This document shows positions 11,560 to 23,700 of a stretch of DNA of 64,000 nucleotides, in pieces. The notes beneath the pieces are model-generated. The model saw nothing but the letters and a program-made list of their open reading frames with translations. It had not been told where the DNA came from and did not search any database. Origin of the DNA: Trametopsis cervina (lineage: Eukaryota; Basidiomycota; Agaricomycetes; Polyporales; Irpicaceae); the NCBI GenBank assembly GCA_022385755.1, contig MU278352.1, positions 1 to 64,000 on the forward strand, in the 5' to 3' direction. The position numbers and the translations under genes are program-made. How positions within the stretch are numbered: position 1 is the first letter of the stretch; each line of letters opens with the position of its first letter.

Positions 11560-12400
11560 CTCCTCTCGCTCTCTCCGCCTCCACCACCTGCGTTCTGAGC
11601 GACTCCCGGGGGCATTAGCAGAGTCATCATCTGGTGCGCGTATTCGACTTGCCTACGCGAGGGCGTCTGCATGGGTGCACTTTGGGGTGCACTTTGGGGG
11701 TCTACTTTGGAGTCTACTCTGGGGGGATCAGCAGACGTCTGCACTGGGGGGAGCTCCACGTTCTCCTGGCAGGCCACTACAAATTCAACGTCTCGCCGCA
11801 CACTATCCCCCTCGGCAGCCTGCACCGTTATGTCTCTTGGCTGCCCTCGCTGGGGCTTATCGTCTCACCCGGGCATGCACGCCGGGACATGGTGCATCTG
11901 GAAAGAACGAGCAGGTGAGTGCAGGTGATTGCTGGAAGCTATGCAGGGGATGTGGATGGACTGTGTGGGAAGGAGGCGAGGGGTAGTTCCGAGGATTCGG
12001 AGGCGACGGGGGCCGAGGCGTATCTTACTACAAATTCCACTACAAATTCCAGCTCGTCCGTGCAATCCCACTGCAAAGATCGCACCATCTGTCCACCCAG
12101 GCTGTGCATTCTCTGTCTGTGCATTCACTGTCTGTGCAAGCATCGCACCCGTGAATCTTATGCTGTCGCTTTATTGCCGTCGCTGCCCTGTTGTTGCGAT
12201 GCTGCTGACCGCGCTCCAGGCCGGCCCAGGTTGTGCATTAAGAGCCATCGAGTGCAGCTCATTCTCGCTGGGCGTGTCCAGGGCGGTCTCCCGCCCGGCC
12301 TAGACTGCTGCTCGTCGTCGGGCGTGCTGCGACTTCGTAGGCGTTGTGGAGTTACTCGCACTCAACTCGAGTACCCTCTAGCCGGCGTCTAACCCCCGCT
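11560..12400 (+). other. Possible transcribed region of unknown nature
   Basis: This lies downstream of the TATA box at 11515. Two overlapping ORFs start at ATGs at 11671 and 11675 and run to 11928 and 11986; both are low-complexity Trp/Gly/Ser text produced by GCACTTTGG-like repeats. There is a GTGAGT near 11910, so a spliced short product is possible. The minus strand is also open from 11825 to 11433 (130 codons). None matches a known family. It could be a non-coding RNA, a lineage-specific gene or noise. Confidence 0.25.
11673..11722 (+). repeat. Short tandem repeat around GGTGCACTTTGG
   Basis: Four successive 12-13-base units (GGTGCACTTTGG, GGTGCACTTTGGG, GTCTACTTTGGA, GTCTACTCTGGG) lie directly after the candidate ATG. 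This explains the repeated Ala-Leu-Trp-Gly text of the ORF at 11671. Confidence 0.7.
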
Positions 12401-12752
12401 CCCGTTAGCGCGCGCATCCGCTTAGACTTCACACCACGTCCCGCCCCCGACGCAGGACGACTGGTATTGCGTCGACATCGTACACCAGTGCGTATCCGGT
12501 GTCAGTAGATAGTAGTGCAAGAAGCGACGTACGGCAGCGCGCGGATAAGGAAAAGCCAGCGCGAGCGTTTTTCGCACTTGCGGCGGATGAGTGCGAAAAG
12601 CCGGGACGGCCAATTTGTATTGAGACCCTCTCTGTTCTCGATATAATCGCGCTGCGGCCTCTGCTTGCCCTACACTCCTCCCGACTCAAAGTCCCGCCTC
12701 CCAGTCCCCTCGCCACTAATCACAGCGACCACCGCGACCACCCCCGACCACA

Positions 12753-15700
12753 ATGGACGGATCTGGCCGCTATTCCCAGCTCTCGCCCGCCGCCAACGGC
12801 GCCAACATGAACCAACGCCAGCAGCTATTCCAGTCCTCACAGCTGCCTCCTCCCTCTGCACTCTCCTCATTATCTTTTGCACGCACAACTACCTTACCGC
12901 CTCTCTCGACGCTCTCAGCAGCAGGGCGCTATCCACCACCCACTTACTCCCATCCCTCGCTCTCCAACACCGCCGCCTCGCCCCTCCCGCTCTCCTCACT
13001 CTCCCTCTCCTCAGCAGCATCCGGCTCCGCCTCAGCCACCCTTCCCTGGCCGTCTCGCAGCAGCGCAGACCAGATATCGCCGCCACTGAGCCTACGACAC
13101 TCGTCGTCCGTCAAGAGCGAGCGCGAGCGGGAGAGGGAACGAGAAAGGGAGCGCGAACTCGACCACCACCATTCGCATTCTGGGCACCATTCGTCGCATC
13201 GCGACGATCCGCCACCGCCCCAGCACCAGTCGGGCTCGCAGCAGCGCGAGGTGAAGCATGAGGGCGAGGACGGCATGCCGTCGACGAGCGATTTCGTCAA
13301 GAAGCTCTACAAGTGCGTTCTCCTTTATTTTGCACTCATTTTTTCTTAAACGCATGCTCACGATCGCGCTCCGATTGCGTTGCGCTAGGATGCTCGAAGA
13401 CACATCGTTCTCCCACGTCGTATCATGGGGCCCGCACGGCGACTGCTTCGTCGTCAAGGACATGAACGAATTCACAAAGTCTATCCTCCCGCGCATGTTC
13501 AAGCACTCGAATTTCGCCAGCTTTGTGCGGCAGCTGAACAAGTACGACTTTCACAAGGTACGTGTTCGCCTCGCGCGCGCAGAGATCCGTCGCTCTGCCT
13601 GTTTGCACGCTGCACGCCTGCAGGCATTTGGCATTCATTCAGCCCCATCGGCACGTGTGTCCGGGGCGTCTGCGTTTTGCCTTTCTGCTCTCCGCCTTCG
13701 TATCTGCACTGCATCTGCTGACCCCTGAACCGTATCCGTATAGGTCAAGAACACGGATGATAACTCTTTCGGCGAGCACGTACGTACAACCCTCCTCATC
13801 TCCGTCTCCAAATGCAGCGTAACTAATTCAATAATGCTACCGTAGAGCTGGACGTTCCGCCATCCGGATTTCCACGCGGACCGACGCGACGCGCTCGAGA
13901 ACATCAAGCGCAAGGTGCCCGCCGCGCGCAAGTCGACGTCGTCCTCGCACGGCGGCAGCGGCGTAAACGGCGGGCGCCCCGCCTCGCCGTCCCCGTCCGG
14001 CTCCACGATCGAAGCCATGCAGAACACGATCGAGCGGATGGCGCGCGCGCAGGACGAGCTGACGGCGCACGTGCGGAACCTGGAGGTGAACTACCAGAAC
14101 GTGCTGAACGAGATGGTGTGCTTCCAGCGGAACATGGCGCAGCAGGACGGGCTGATGCAGAACCTCATCAGTTACTTTCTGCAGCTCGAGAATGGTGGGC
14201 TGTCTGCTTCCTCTTCTTCTGCTCCTCCTCCCCCTCCTCCTGCTTCCGATCCCAGCATGTCCCCTTTTGTGAGCGTGTCGAGTGGCGGCGGCGGAGGTGT
14301 TATGGGCGATGTGAGCGCGGCGGACGTGTCGCGCGCGAGAGAGCTGATGGCGGCGATGAGCGCCGCTGCGGCGGGGGGTGTTGGGGCGGGGCCGGACGGG
14401 TCGATGTCGATGGTGATGGATGGGTCGTCGATGAACGCGCTGCTCTCGCTCTCCTCGCCGCCGCTCACCGGCTCAAATCCGCTTGTAGTAGTATAATAGA
14501 CGTTTCTCCCTTCCTTCATTCTCCCCGGTTTCACTTCTCTCTTTCTCGCAAAATGATTTGGGTTTCTGGCTAGCTCGCGCGCGCATTCGCGTGCGAGTTT
14601 ATATAACTACGCTACCGTGTCTCCTGCCCTAACTTCTTCGCTCGCGCCCCGTTCGTGGTTTTTTCTTCTTTATTTCCTCCCGTATACGAAGCTCAGAACG
14701 CTAATTGTATTCCTATCTCCTCTCTTTCTTGGGTATTCACACTCGCCTGGAAAATCAAATCCTACCACCTCCTCACTCTCACTCTACTCATCTACTCAAA
14801 ATCGTCATCAAATTGCAAAAAACCGCACCTCGACCGATCATGAAAACAAATTGAAAACCGCTGCGTTCGCGAAAACACGGGCTACTGTACGTCGTCTCTG
14901 AACGTCGGCGGGCCTGGACCCTATTTTTCGACCCGATCTCTGAACATATGGTCCCGGTCGGTGCTGCGCCTGGGCCCACCGACGCGCCTCGACCGTACTC
15001 CTGCGTTCTCGCCCGCTCGGTCTACGTTCTGGGACATTTTGTGGCGTTACCTCCTCACCGACCTCGTCATCTATCTCATCATGTCGCTACGCTACCGCCT
15101 ACCCCGCGCTCGACCTGGACCCATCTGGACCCACTCATCCCTCCAACTCTACACGCAACCGTCAACTGTCATGTCGTCCGATTACCTCGTCGATGTTTAC
15201 TAACGTACGTCTTCTTACCTCATCCTGTTACTGACGATGCCGTGTTCTCCCTACAGCCAAATCGAAGCAGGTCGAGGAGCTCGCGGGTGCCAGCCAGCAG
15301 CAGCAACAGGCCGCGCAGGACGGCAGCGCGTCGTATAGCGGCGATGCGAACCCCTTCCTGCCCGTCACGGAGGCCCAACGGATGATCGGTGCAGCGTATT
15401 CGGACGCAGACATCGCGCGTGCGTCGCTCGCGCAGATGAACGAAATTTCGATGCGCGCCGGCGCTGCAGGCTTGTCGTTCGGGACGGCGATGAACGCCCA
15501 GGCGCAACAAGCGCAGCCTCAACAGCAACAGCAACAGCAACAACAAGGGTCACCATCGGCACCGCAGCCTGCGGGCCCGTCGTCGCAGGCACAGGCGGGT
15601 AGGGAGCAGCAACGACCTGAGTCCAGTGCGAGCAGGTTGTTCGCGGCTGCTACCGCTGCTGGGCTTATGCCTGAGAGACCGCTTAGCCGCCAGGACGCCC

Positions 15701-17047
15701 TAGCACGCATCGAGGAGCTTCAACGCACGCGCCCAACCTCTGCGCAGGGCCAGCGCCAGGTGCAAGCCGCGCTCGACAACGCCGCCGCTGCCGCTGCAGC
15801 ATCCACGTCCACCGCTTCATCGTCAGGTGCCGGCGTAGCATATGACTTCGCCGAGATGCTCGGCCCCGCGGGCACGGGCATCGACGAGCGGTACGGCGTT
15901 CCGATGAACAGCAACACGCTCTCGCACGAGGGTCTGCAAGTTTTCACCGTCGGACACCTGATGCCCAAGTCGGGGATGGACGACGAGAACGGGAACTACA
16001 GTTTCGACCCGAATACGCTCAAGGACGCTGTCGTTATGCCGACGCCGCAGGGTATGGGCGGGGACCCGCCACAGGAGGGCGAGAATGAGCGGCAGCAGCC
16101 GCTTGTGCTCGTGGATGAGGCGACATCGCAGCCGATCGCTGGCCCGAGCTCGATGGTCGCTGCGCCCGGCGCGAAGAAGCTGCGCGTGAGGCGGAGCACG
16201 TACGTCCCCGGGTGGGCGGTTCCGCCGCGTGTGCTGTTGGTGGACGACGACGCTGTGAGCCGGAAGCTTAGCAGCAAGTTCTTGCAGGTGTTTGGGTGCG
16301 CGATCGATGTCGCTGTGGACGGTATCGGCGCGGTTAACAAGATGAATTTGGAGAAGTATGACTTGGTGTTGATGGTACGTCTTTCCCTTGTGTTATTACT
16401 GTCGTGTTTGTGAGCTGACGACGGCTTCACAGGACATCGTGATGCCCAAGTTGGACGGTGTTTCTGCGACGTCACTCATCCGACAGTTCGACCATATGAC
16501 CCCTATCATCTCGATGACGAGTAATTCTGCGCCGGGTGAAATCATCAAGTATTATTCATCCGGAATGAACGATATTCTGCCCAAGCCGTTCACCAAGGAC
16601 GGTCTGTTGGAGATGCTCGAGGTTTGTACCGCCCATTTCGTCCATCCCGTCGTTTGAGCTTACAGGGGTTTCCTTCATTTCCAGAGACACTTGATGCACT
16701 TGAAGGTCATCCAGACCATGGCGAAAATTCCACGCTCCGTCGGCATACCACCCCTTTCCGACAGCGGTTTCGACCAGGCCCTCGCCATCCAAGCTGCGAA
16801 CATGAACGCAGGCCCCTCTGTCGGCTTCTCGCTCGGCGACGACGATGGCAAGATCAACGTACTCGCGGGCATGGGCCTGAGCGACGAGCAGTATACGATG
16901 ATCCTCCAAAATATGGTCACCAACGAGTCGTTCATGAGCGGCATGGGCATGGACGTCGCTGCTGGCCTCGACGGCGCGAAGCGAGCGTTGGACGACTCGA
17001 CGGACGAACGCGACGGCAAGCGTGGTCGATTCGAGATCATCGAGTGA
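12753..17047 (+). CDS. SKN7: Skn7/Prr1 response-regulator transcription factor
   Basis: Nuclear output regulator of the fungal two-component phosphorelay (Sln1/Ypd1 branch in yeast), acting in oxidative and osmotic stress and, in Agaricomycetes, in development. Seven exons: 12753-13312, 13389-13557, 13744-13779, 13846-14194, 15257-16374, 16433-16621 and 16685-17047; they sum to 927 codons plus stop. A Ser/Pro-rich N-terminus has an Arg-Glu repeat near residue 130. The HSF-type DNA-binding domain (about 177-285) contains [31 protein letters not shown] and [17 protein letters not shown] coiled coil follows (about 325-375, from [15 protein letters not shown]), then a Gln-rich linker. The receiver (about 695-815) has [11 protein letters not shown], phospho-acceptor Asp745 in [10 protein letters not shown], and Lys in LPKPFTKDG. 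Intron 4 is 1062 nt, about 15 times the local norm, and contains an in-frame open extension to 14496 (see findings). Confidence 0.93.
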
Positions 17048-17498
17048 ACGCCTCACCCGACCCATCCCCCTATATTTCTTACAAGCAGTAATACTTTATG
17101 CCCCCCTTGGCCCCTCCCGATCCATGTTTCACCTCCAGTTTGTATCGCTTGCTGACCCGGCTTTTTGCTGCCCCTGCTACCCCTTGACTCAAACACAGCT
17201 TACGTCGTTACTCGTTACTCGTTTCTCTTCCATTCCATCACATATACCGCCCTCCTTGCTACATCTTATTATGGTCGAAAAAACGGCCGGCGCGGTTTAC
17301 CCCTCGAGGCGGCTCGCATTCACCCTGTATCAGTACTTCGCATTTTGTTTGTTCGCATGTCGTATACTGTATCACTGGATGAACAATTTCTGAAGTTTCA
17401 CGCGTGTGTGTGTGAATCGATGCAAGCTCTAGTTGAGCACTCTATAAATTATGACTAATAAGAATACATGCGTGGGAATTAGGGTCTTTGCGGTGGTA
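17048..17498. other. Convergent 3' ends, Skn7 and kinase
   Basis: Skn7 (+) ends at 17047 and the kinase on the minus strand ends at 17499. The gap is T/C-rich on the plus strand and holds no recognisable gene. It should contain both polyadenylation zones. Confidence 0.6.
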
Positions 17499-19641
17499 TT
17501 AAATGCAGATCGTCCAAGGTACTAAATCAAGGATGGGTGCGAATGGAAGCTCGTCCCACTCTGTACGAGGCTGGTCGCGAATGACAGCTGCTAGCTTTTG
17601 AGGATCATAGCAAGCTCCGTGATCAACGAGGTCTGGCGTCGATACGACGCCTTGTGGCCACCCATGCAGCGCCGCAAACCGGTATAGACCACAGGAAGCA
17701 AACTCGAAAGCATCCTGCTCATCCCAAGAATCGTCCTTGTGTTGGGCGTAAACGTCGGCCGTGAATGCGAGCGCGCCGTCTCGCCATGTGTCGTCGTCAT
17801 ACAGAAAGTCCGGGTCTGTGCCATTGTAATAGGACTCGAACGAGATCCGTGTTTCCGACTCCAAACATTCTGGAGCCTCTCGGGGCGAGATGGGTGCTGT
17901 CATAAGCACAATAAGCAGCTCGTTCGTGTGGATGGATCGCAGACAGAAGACGTACCGGGGTAACCCCTCTTTCCTAATCGCTCGAAGTCGATATCCGCGA
18001 AGTACGGATGGAGCATCGCTTGAGTAGCGTCGATGCGCGCATAAAGGTTCCGATCTAACATCTGATATAAGGTCAATAGTGCGTTTTGGAGAGCGATGAT
18101 GCTAACGTACCTTGCTAACAAGATCGCCTAGGAGGGGATCTAGGCGCATCAACGGCTCGAAGTCGAAATCCTCGTGGAGTATTCGGTCCTCTATCTCCTG
18201 CTCCGTCTCCGCTCTGAAATGCGCCTTATGGTTACCCATAGCGATCTCGTAGAGCACCAGTCCAACTGCCCAAATATCCACACCACTCCTATGAGCCCGC
18301 ACCAGGCGCCGATGATATAGCTCTGGAGACATGTATTCCGCGGTTCCAACGTCGCTCCAATGCGAAACCGAGCTCGGCCCGACGATGTATTCTGCGAGAC
18401 CGTAATCAGCCAGAGCCAGATGTCCCTCCGGGGTGACGAGCACGTTCGCAGGTTTGATGTCCCGATGAACAATGTTCGCCGCGTGAAGGCTAGCTACCGC
18501 GGACACCTATTACGATGTCAAAGTTAAATACGGCTGTGTGTAGCACTATATAACGTACCAGTTCAGCGGCGCATAGCTTCACTTTGAAGAGGTCTCGGTT
18601 GATATATTCACGTTGCATAGCATCCCAAAGGTCTCCGTGACAAAGGCGCTGAAAGACGGCGCAACACGTTAGTTCTGATACCACCCTAGCGGAACCGAAA
18701 AGACACACCATAATGAAGTAAATGTTATACTGGTCAGAGTAAGAACCCAGCAGTTTATTGACGAATGCGTTGCTGGAAAAGGTCATGGACCGCCAAACGG
18801 CCAATTCATGTATCACGCTTGCTCGTCCGTAGTCCCGTTGATAGATCTTGTTCTTGTGCAAGACCTTGATGGCGACCTCCTGGCCACGCGTATCCTTCGC
18901 CTTGTAGACACGTCCGTATGCACCGTGACTCAATAGCCCCTGTATGTAGTAGTCCTCGTTCTCATGAGTAATGATTGAAGGTCCGATCGCCGCTTTCCAA
19001 TAATCCGATGGGATGAGTGTGTCGTAGGACGGGTAACCATACGAAGAGTAGCTGGCTGAGGGCAACGAAGATGAGCTGCGTTTACCCAGCGAGAAGTCGT
19101 CGGGCCCATCCGAGGAGACTACATCATCGACTGGCCAGTAGTAAAGGCCATAGTGTGCTGGAGGGGCACAGAAATCCTCCGCTACGTCACCCCAGCCCAC
19201 ATCTTCATATTGCTGCTCGAACCCTGCATACGCAAATGGGGGACGCTCGGTTGGCCCAAAAGCGGCGACCTCCTTTGTGCGAGAGACAATGTCCTCGGGG
19301 TAGCCATAACCGCGTCGCACAGACGATCTGCGAGAAGAGGTGTCGTGAGCGAAGGTCTTGCTCGCCGGGTGGCCTGTTTTGTCAAAGACGAATTTGGTGC
19401 CGGCGATGAAGCAGGAGAGGGCCGCATTCAAAACTGTACCCGAGTTTATACCGAGAGCAGTGGCGATAGATATTCCAGAGATGGCTGCAACAGGGAAACA
19501 GGGGCGCAAGAGCGTGGAGATGGACCCACCGAGGCGGGGCAAGCAAAGCGTGAGTCTGACAGCGAGACTACCCGGGAAACATGATGCTGTAGAGGTGGAG
19601 AGTGTAGAAGGCGTTGAGCTCGAGGATATCGACAGTGCCAT
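17499..19641 (-). CDS. Ser/Thr protein kinase with DYG motif, membrane-anchored N-terminus
   Basis: Five minus-strand exons: 19641-18709, 18648-18559, 18506-18111, 18061-17956 and 17896-17499; sum 640 codons plus stop. Hydrophobic segments occupy about residues 25-90, including SIATALGINSGTVLNAALSCF. The kinase domain follows: glycine loop LLSHGAYGRVYKAKD, VAIKVLHKNK with the ATP-anchoring Lys, catalytic loop IVHRDIKPANV, then LADYGLAEY (DYG where DFG is normal), and GTAEYMSPELY ending the activation segment. The VAIK lysine, HRD Asp and metal-binding Asp are all present, so activity is possible. The start is uncertain: an ATG at 19789 opens a different frame that also reads sensibly (LNAFYTLHLYSIMFPG) and ends at 19568, right where the main frame becomes hydrophobic. 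The substrate is unknown. A related kinase lies at 33981. Confidence 0.85.
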
Positions 19642-20764
19642 TGGGCATCGATGAGTAGAGTAGCGGGTAACGGTGGAGGGAACAGGTCGAGCTAGACGAG
19701 GGAACAGAGTTGATATAGTCCTGGATGAGTGAGAGCCATGACCAGCCGTTACCGGGTGGCGTTATTATGCCACTCAGATTGTAGGCCATTGATACATGCT
19801 TGTATTCGCGATGGCCGTGGCCAGAAAGGCCGCTATGTCCTAATTGGCAAGGCTGTCACGAGGTAGGGGCGGTCGTAGCACAGTTCAAGGTAGCCAGAGA
19901 TCTCAGGTCGCACGATTCTCGGAGGGCAGCTGCTCATCTTTATGCAGTCAGACAAAGAACCGTGAGGTCGAACTCGAGCTCGCCACTCACGGTTACTATT
20001 GGGTACGACCGGGCCTAGCCATGGCCGCCACAGAGAATCATAGTGTTCGCGTGTTCGCAGCATGCAGATCGGTTTCATCATGAGAACGCACGGCGTTTTG
20101 ATTGAACAATCTGTTGAGCTGTTACGAGTGGCAGAAGGGTGAAGGGAGAAACGACTGGCGTGAGAGCTTGACGCGTCGCAGCGGAGTGGCATAGGGCGCT
20201 CCGCATCTTGATCCGTCCCTGCTAACACAGCTACAGCTACTAGACGGCCACAACACAACGCCCATACTCCTCTCAGCATTTCCTCGCGAATGCACCTCAT
20301 TACCTCTTATACCCAGTCCCAGTTGGTCCGCTCAAGAACGTGTACCATCTCCTTCCTTGAAGGTCCGTTTTTCGGTCTTGCATAGAAGAGCAGAAAGCAC
20401 GTCTGGAAATACCCTCACAGACCCGAACTGCCCCTCCTGGCGCCCCCTCAAGTGACCAGCGCGAAATTCATGGCAATACGTTTTCCTTCACGAGGTAGTT
20501 ATCATTTGCCTTTTCCATGTATATCTATGCTTATAGTACATGCTCTTCATTGGCTATACAGTGCCCAATATAGGGCGCCAGTAATAGGCTTTATCGCTAT
20601 ATTCCAACTTTCCACAGGCACACATGACCTGAGCTTCGTAAAAATCGCGAGAGGCTTGCGTAGGCGTCGTCCCATGTCAATCTCTGTTCACCAGCCATTG
20701 TAAGACCAGGCATCCCACCCCTGGGATCACCAGATAGCCCTGTTCCCTATCGTTCCACCGAAGA
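19642..20764. other. Divergent promoter region, kinase (-) and TPR-CHAT (+)
   Basis: Apart from the possible 5' extension of the kinase to 19789, no gene is supported. Small ORFs at 19800-20300 overlap on both strands and look like chance. The two genes are transcribed away from each other, so both promoters lie here. No clean TATA box was seen. Confidence 0.5.
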
Positions 20765-23700
20765 ATGTCAGACACCGATCGAATGAGTACAGCTCTCTCT
20801 GACAAGTCTGATACTCAGGCACAGGTATAGTCACTCAACATTCCGCGATATTTTTTGTTCACTACTATAGCAGCAGGATGGCGTCCCTAGTGCGATCCAA
20901 AATCCCCCTGCTGACGGTGAGTTGCTGAGATATCTCCTTGTACTGCTTGGCTCAATAGTCGGGTATGGTGCATCGAATACATCGCCATAGTCGACGACCG
21001 CGTTCTTCTGATTTCCTCGCAGCGCGCATCGTCGGAGCCAGCGGTGTTGTCAATGACAGAAGAAGATAAGGACACATCTCCCTACCAAAGTACGAATCCG
21101 GCCTCGTTTTCCTTACCAACCTCTTCTGGAACGAGTCACTCCTCAGTGCACTCTGAGACGGACGAAACACATATTGATTGGTCTCTCGAATCGGTCGCTG
21201 CAGCCTTGCTATCTAACTTCGGAGAAGAGTCCACAGATCAACCGGAGAACGTTTGGGACCCAGTCTTGCATGACTTGGACGCTCCCCTTAGCAACGCATC
21301 CTTCAACTCGGCGGCACCACACTCTGCTGACCCCTATGCCGCTCAGCTTGCTGAAGCTGAGTGGTTTCTATATTCGGGCACGGAGATGCTGAAACTCTCC
21401 GAAGTCAGGCCAAATTCTCAAATGCTGTCCAACGCGATTGCCCACCTTCGTACCGCTTTGCACCTGTTGCCACCAGGTCATAGACACTATGGACCAGCAC
21501 TGATTCATCTCTCACTTGCTCTTCGTCAACAGTTCATACGGAGTGGCCACGTAGAGTCGCTTTTAGAGGCGATTACTACGAACAGGGAAGCGCTGTCTCT
21601 GTATCCGTCAGGCCATGAGCATCGTGGCACCTCCCTCCATAACCTGGCCAATTGTCTTGTAACGAAATTCCATCATCTCGGCGATGCAGAAGCCCTTGCA
21701 GAAGCCATTAGCATGAGAAGAGAAGCCCTGCGTATTTCTCCAGACGATCACGAAGACCACGCAATGCGGCTCCACAGCCTTGCCAACGCTCTCTGCTCGC
21801 AATTTGAGCATTCAGGTCAAATTAACGCACTCGTTGAGGCAATCGATCTGTATAGAGCCGCCCTACGCGGGTGCCCGCAGGGTCATTCAGATCGCGGCCT
21901 GGTACTCAGCACCCTTGGCGCAGCTCTACAGATGCACACTATACGGTCAGGAGACATAGCCCTCCTGGAGGAGGCAATTGAGCTACATAGAGAAGCCGTA
22001 CAGCTGTGTCCGCAAGGACATCCCGATCGCGGTCTATCACTCCATAACCTTGCCATCGCTCTCAATATCCGTTTCCAACAACTGGGAGACATGAAAGCTC
22101 TTGCCGAGTCTGCTCAGTTGCATAGAGAGGCCCTATCCCTGCGTCCACTTGGCCACTCCGATCGCGCAACCTCGCTCAGCAGTCTCGCAAATGCCCTCCT
22201 AATGCAGTTTCAGCAGACAGGAGAGGCCAGGGTACTCGCCGAGACCGTGCGACTTCACAGGGAGGCATTACAACTTCGGCCTCTCGGCTCTCCTGGTCGC
22301 GTTACGTCACTGAATCACTTGGCCAGTGCGCTGTTTACCAGTTACAAGCAGACAGAGAAAACGGAGACACTTGTAGAAGCGGTGGAATTGTACACGGAGG
22401 CCTTGAGACTTTGCCCCGTCGGACATCCTGGCCGAGCCGTGGCGCTTTGTAACCTTGCCAACTCCCTCCAGGTGCAATTTGAGAGGATGGGAGATCCAGA
22501 ATTGCTTTCCCGAGCCATCATTTTCCATAGAGAGTCGCTGGAGTTGCGCCCGGTCGGTCATCGAGAGCGCTCAGATTCGCTCAATAACCTCGGTGGTTCT
22601 CTGCAAAACTGGTTCGAGTTGACGCAAGATCGAGAGGCCTTGACGGAAGCCATCAACTTGCACAAGCAAGTCCTCGAGCTCCATCCACGTGGGCATCCCA
22701 TCTATACAATCGCGGTTCATAATCTTGCGTTGGCCTACAGAAAACTCCATGAAGTATACCGTGACGCTGACTTACTCAGAGAAACCATCGAATTGTGGCG
22801 GGAGTCTGTATCACAGCAGCCCGTGGGACATCCAAGTCGACACCTATCCCAGCACAATCTCGCAATGCTGTACATCCGCTTCCTTCCAGAATCCCACCTA
22901 CGGGAAGGCCTAGAACTCATCCAAACTGCCAACAAGGAGGCCTCGCAGTTCTCAAGACTGTTTCTAACGCAAGCCCTCAGGTCTCTATCCGCCTTAGAAG
23001 ATGCGGTCTCACAGGAATATGGTTTAGAGCGACTTATTCTCGATGTCTATATCGGAACTATCAGCCTTCTCCCGCGTGTGGCACACTTTGGACTTGACAT
23101 CGCGTCCCGTCTTCGTGAGCTCGCCCACTCCGAAGAGCTGTCTCGCATCGGGGCGGCGCGCGCTCTCGCACTGGGAGAAGTTAAGGCCGCTGTAGAAATC
23201 CTAGAGCAAGGAAGGGCCACATTCTGGGCTCAAGCTCTCCACCTTCGCTCATCCGAGCTTGACAGACTACCACTCGAAGAACGGGATGCACTCACTTCTC
23301 TTCTTCTCCAACTGGAACAAGGCAGCTATGGCCGGGAGATCAATGACCGTGCCCGATTGGAGGCAGAGATAGAGCACCGTCGCCAACTAAACGAGCAGGC
23401 CGATCGCATTCTTCAAGGGATACGATCTCGGCCAGGCTTCGAGTATTTCCTCAAGATCAAACCATTCAGCGAGCTGGCTGAAGTCACAGCTCGAGGATTT
23501 GTCGTCATCTTACTTGCCACGAAGAAGGCATGTTCGGCGATTGTGCTGCACCCACACCGTCAGGAGACAATCTCTTTACCGATCAACGTTGAGCGCCTTC
23601 ACAATCTTCGCGTGATGATAGAGGAGTCAGGGATGCGGGACGCAGATGTCTCGTTTCACGGTGACGACGACGAAGCACAAAGAGCGGTGTACAGAGTTGT

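Noticed and set aside
13092..13541. Minus-strand ORF opposite the Skn7 DNA-binding domain
   Set aside because: It overlaps two well-supported exons and an intron with conserved HSF motifs on the plus strand; no family features.
15220..15710. Minus-strand ORFs opposite the Gln-rich linker of Skn7
   Set aside because: They consist of Leu or Cys runs created by CAG repeats; the plus strand has clear domain evidence.
12753..17047. Splitting Skn7 into two genes at the long intron
   Set aside because: The junction 14194/15257 restores the family-typical sequence after LQLEN, keeps frame, and gives the complete HSF plus receiver architecture of Skn7, so one gene is preferred.
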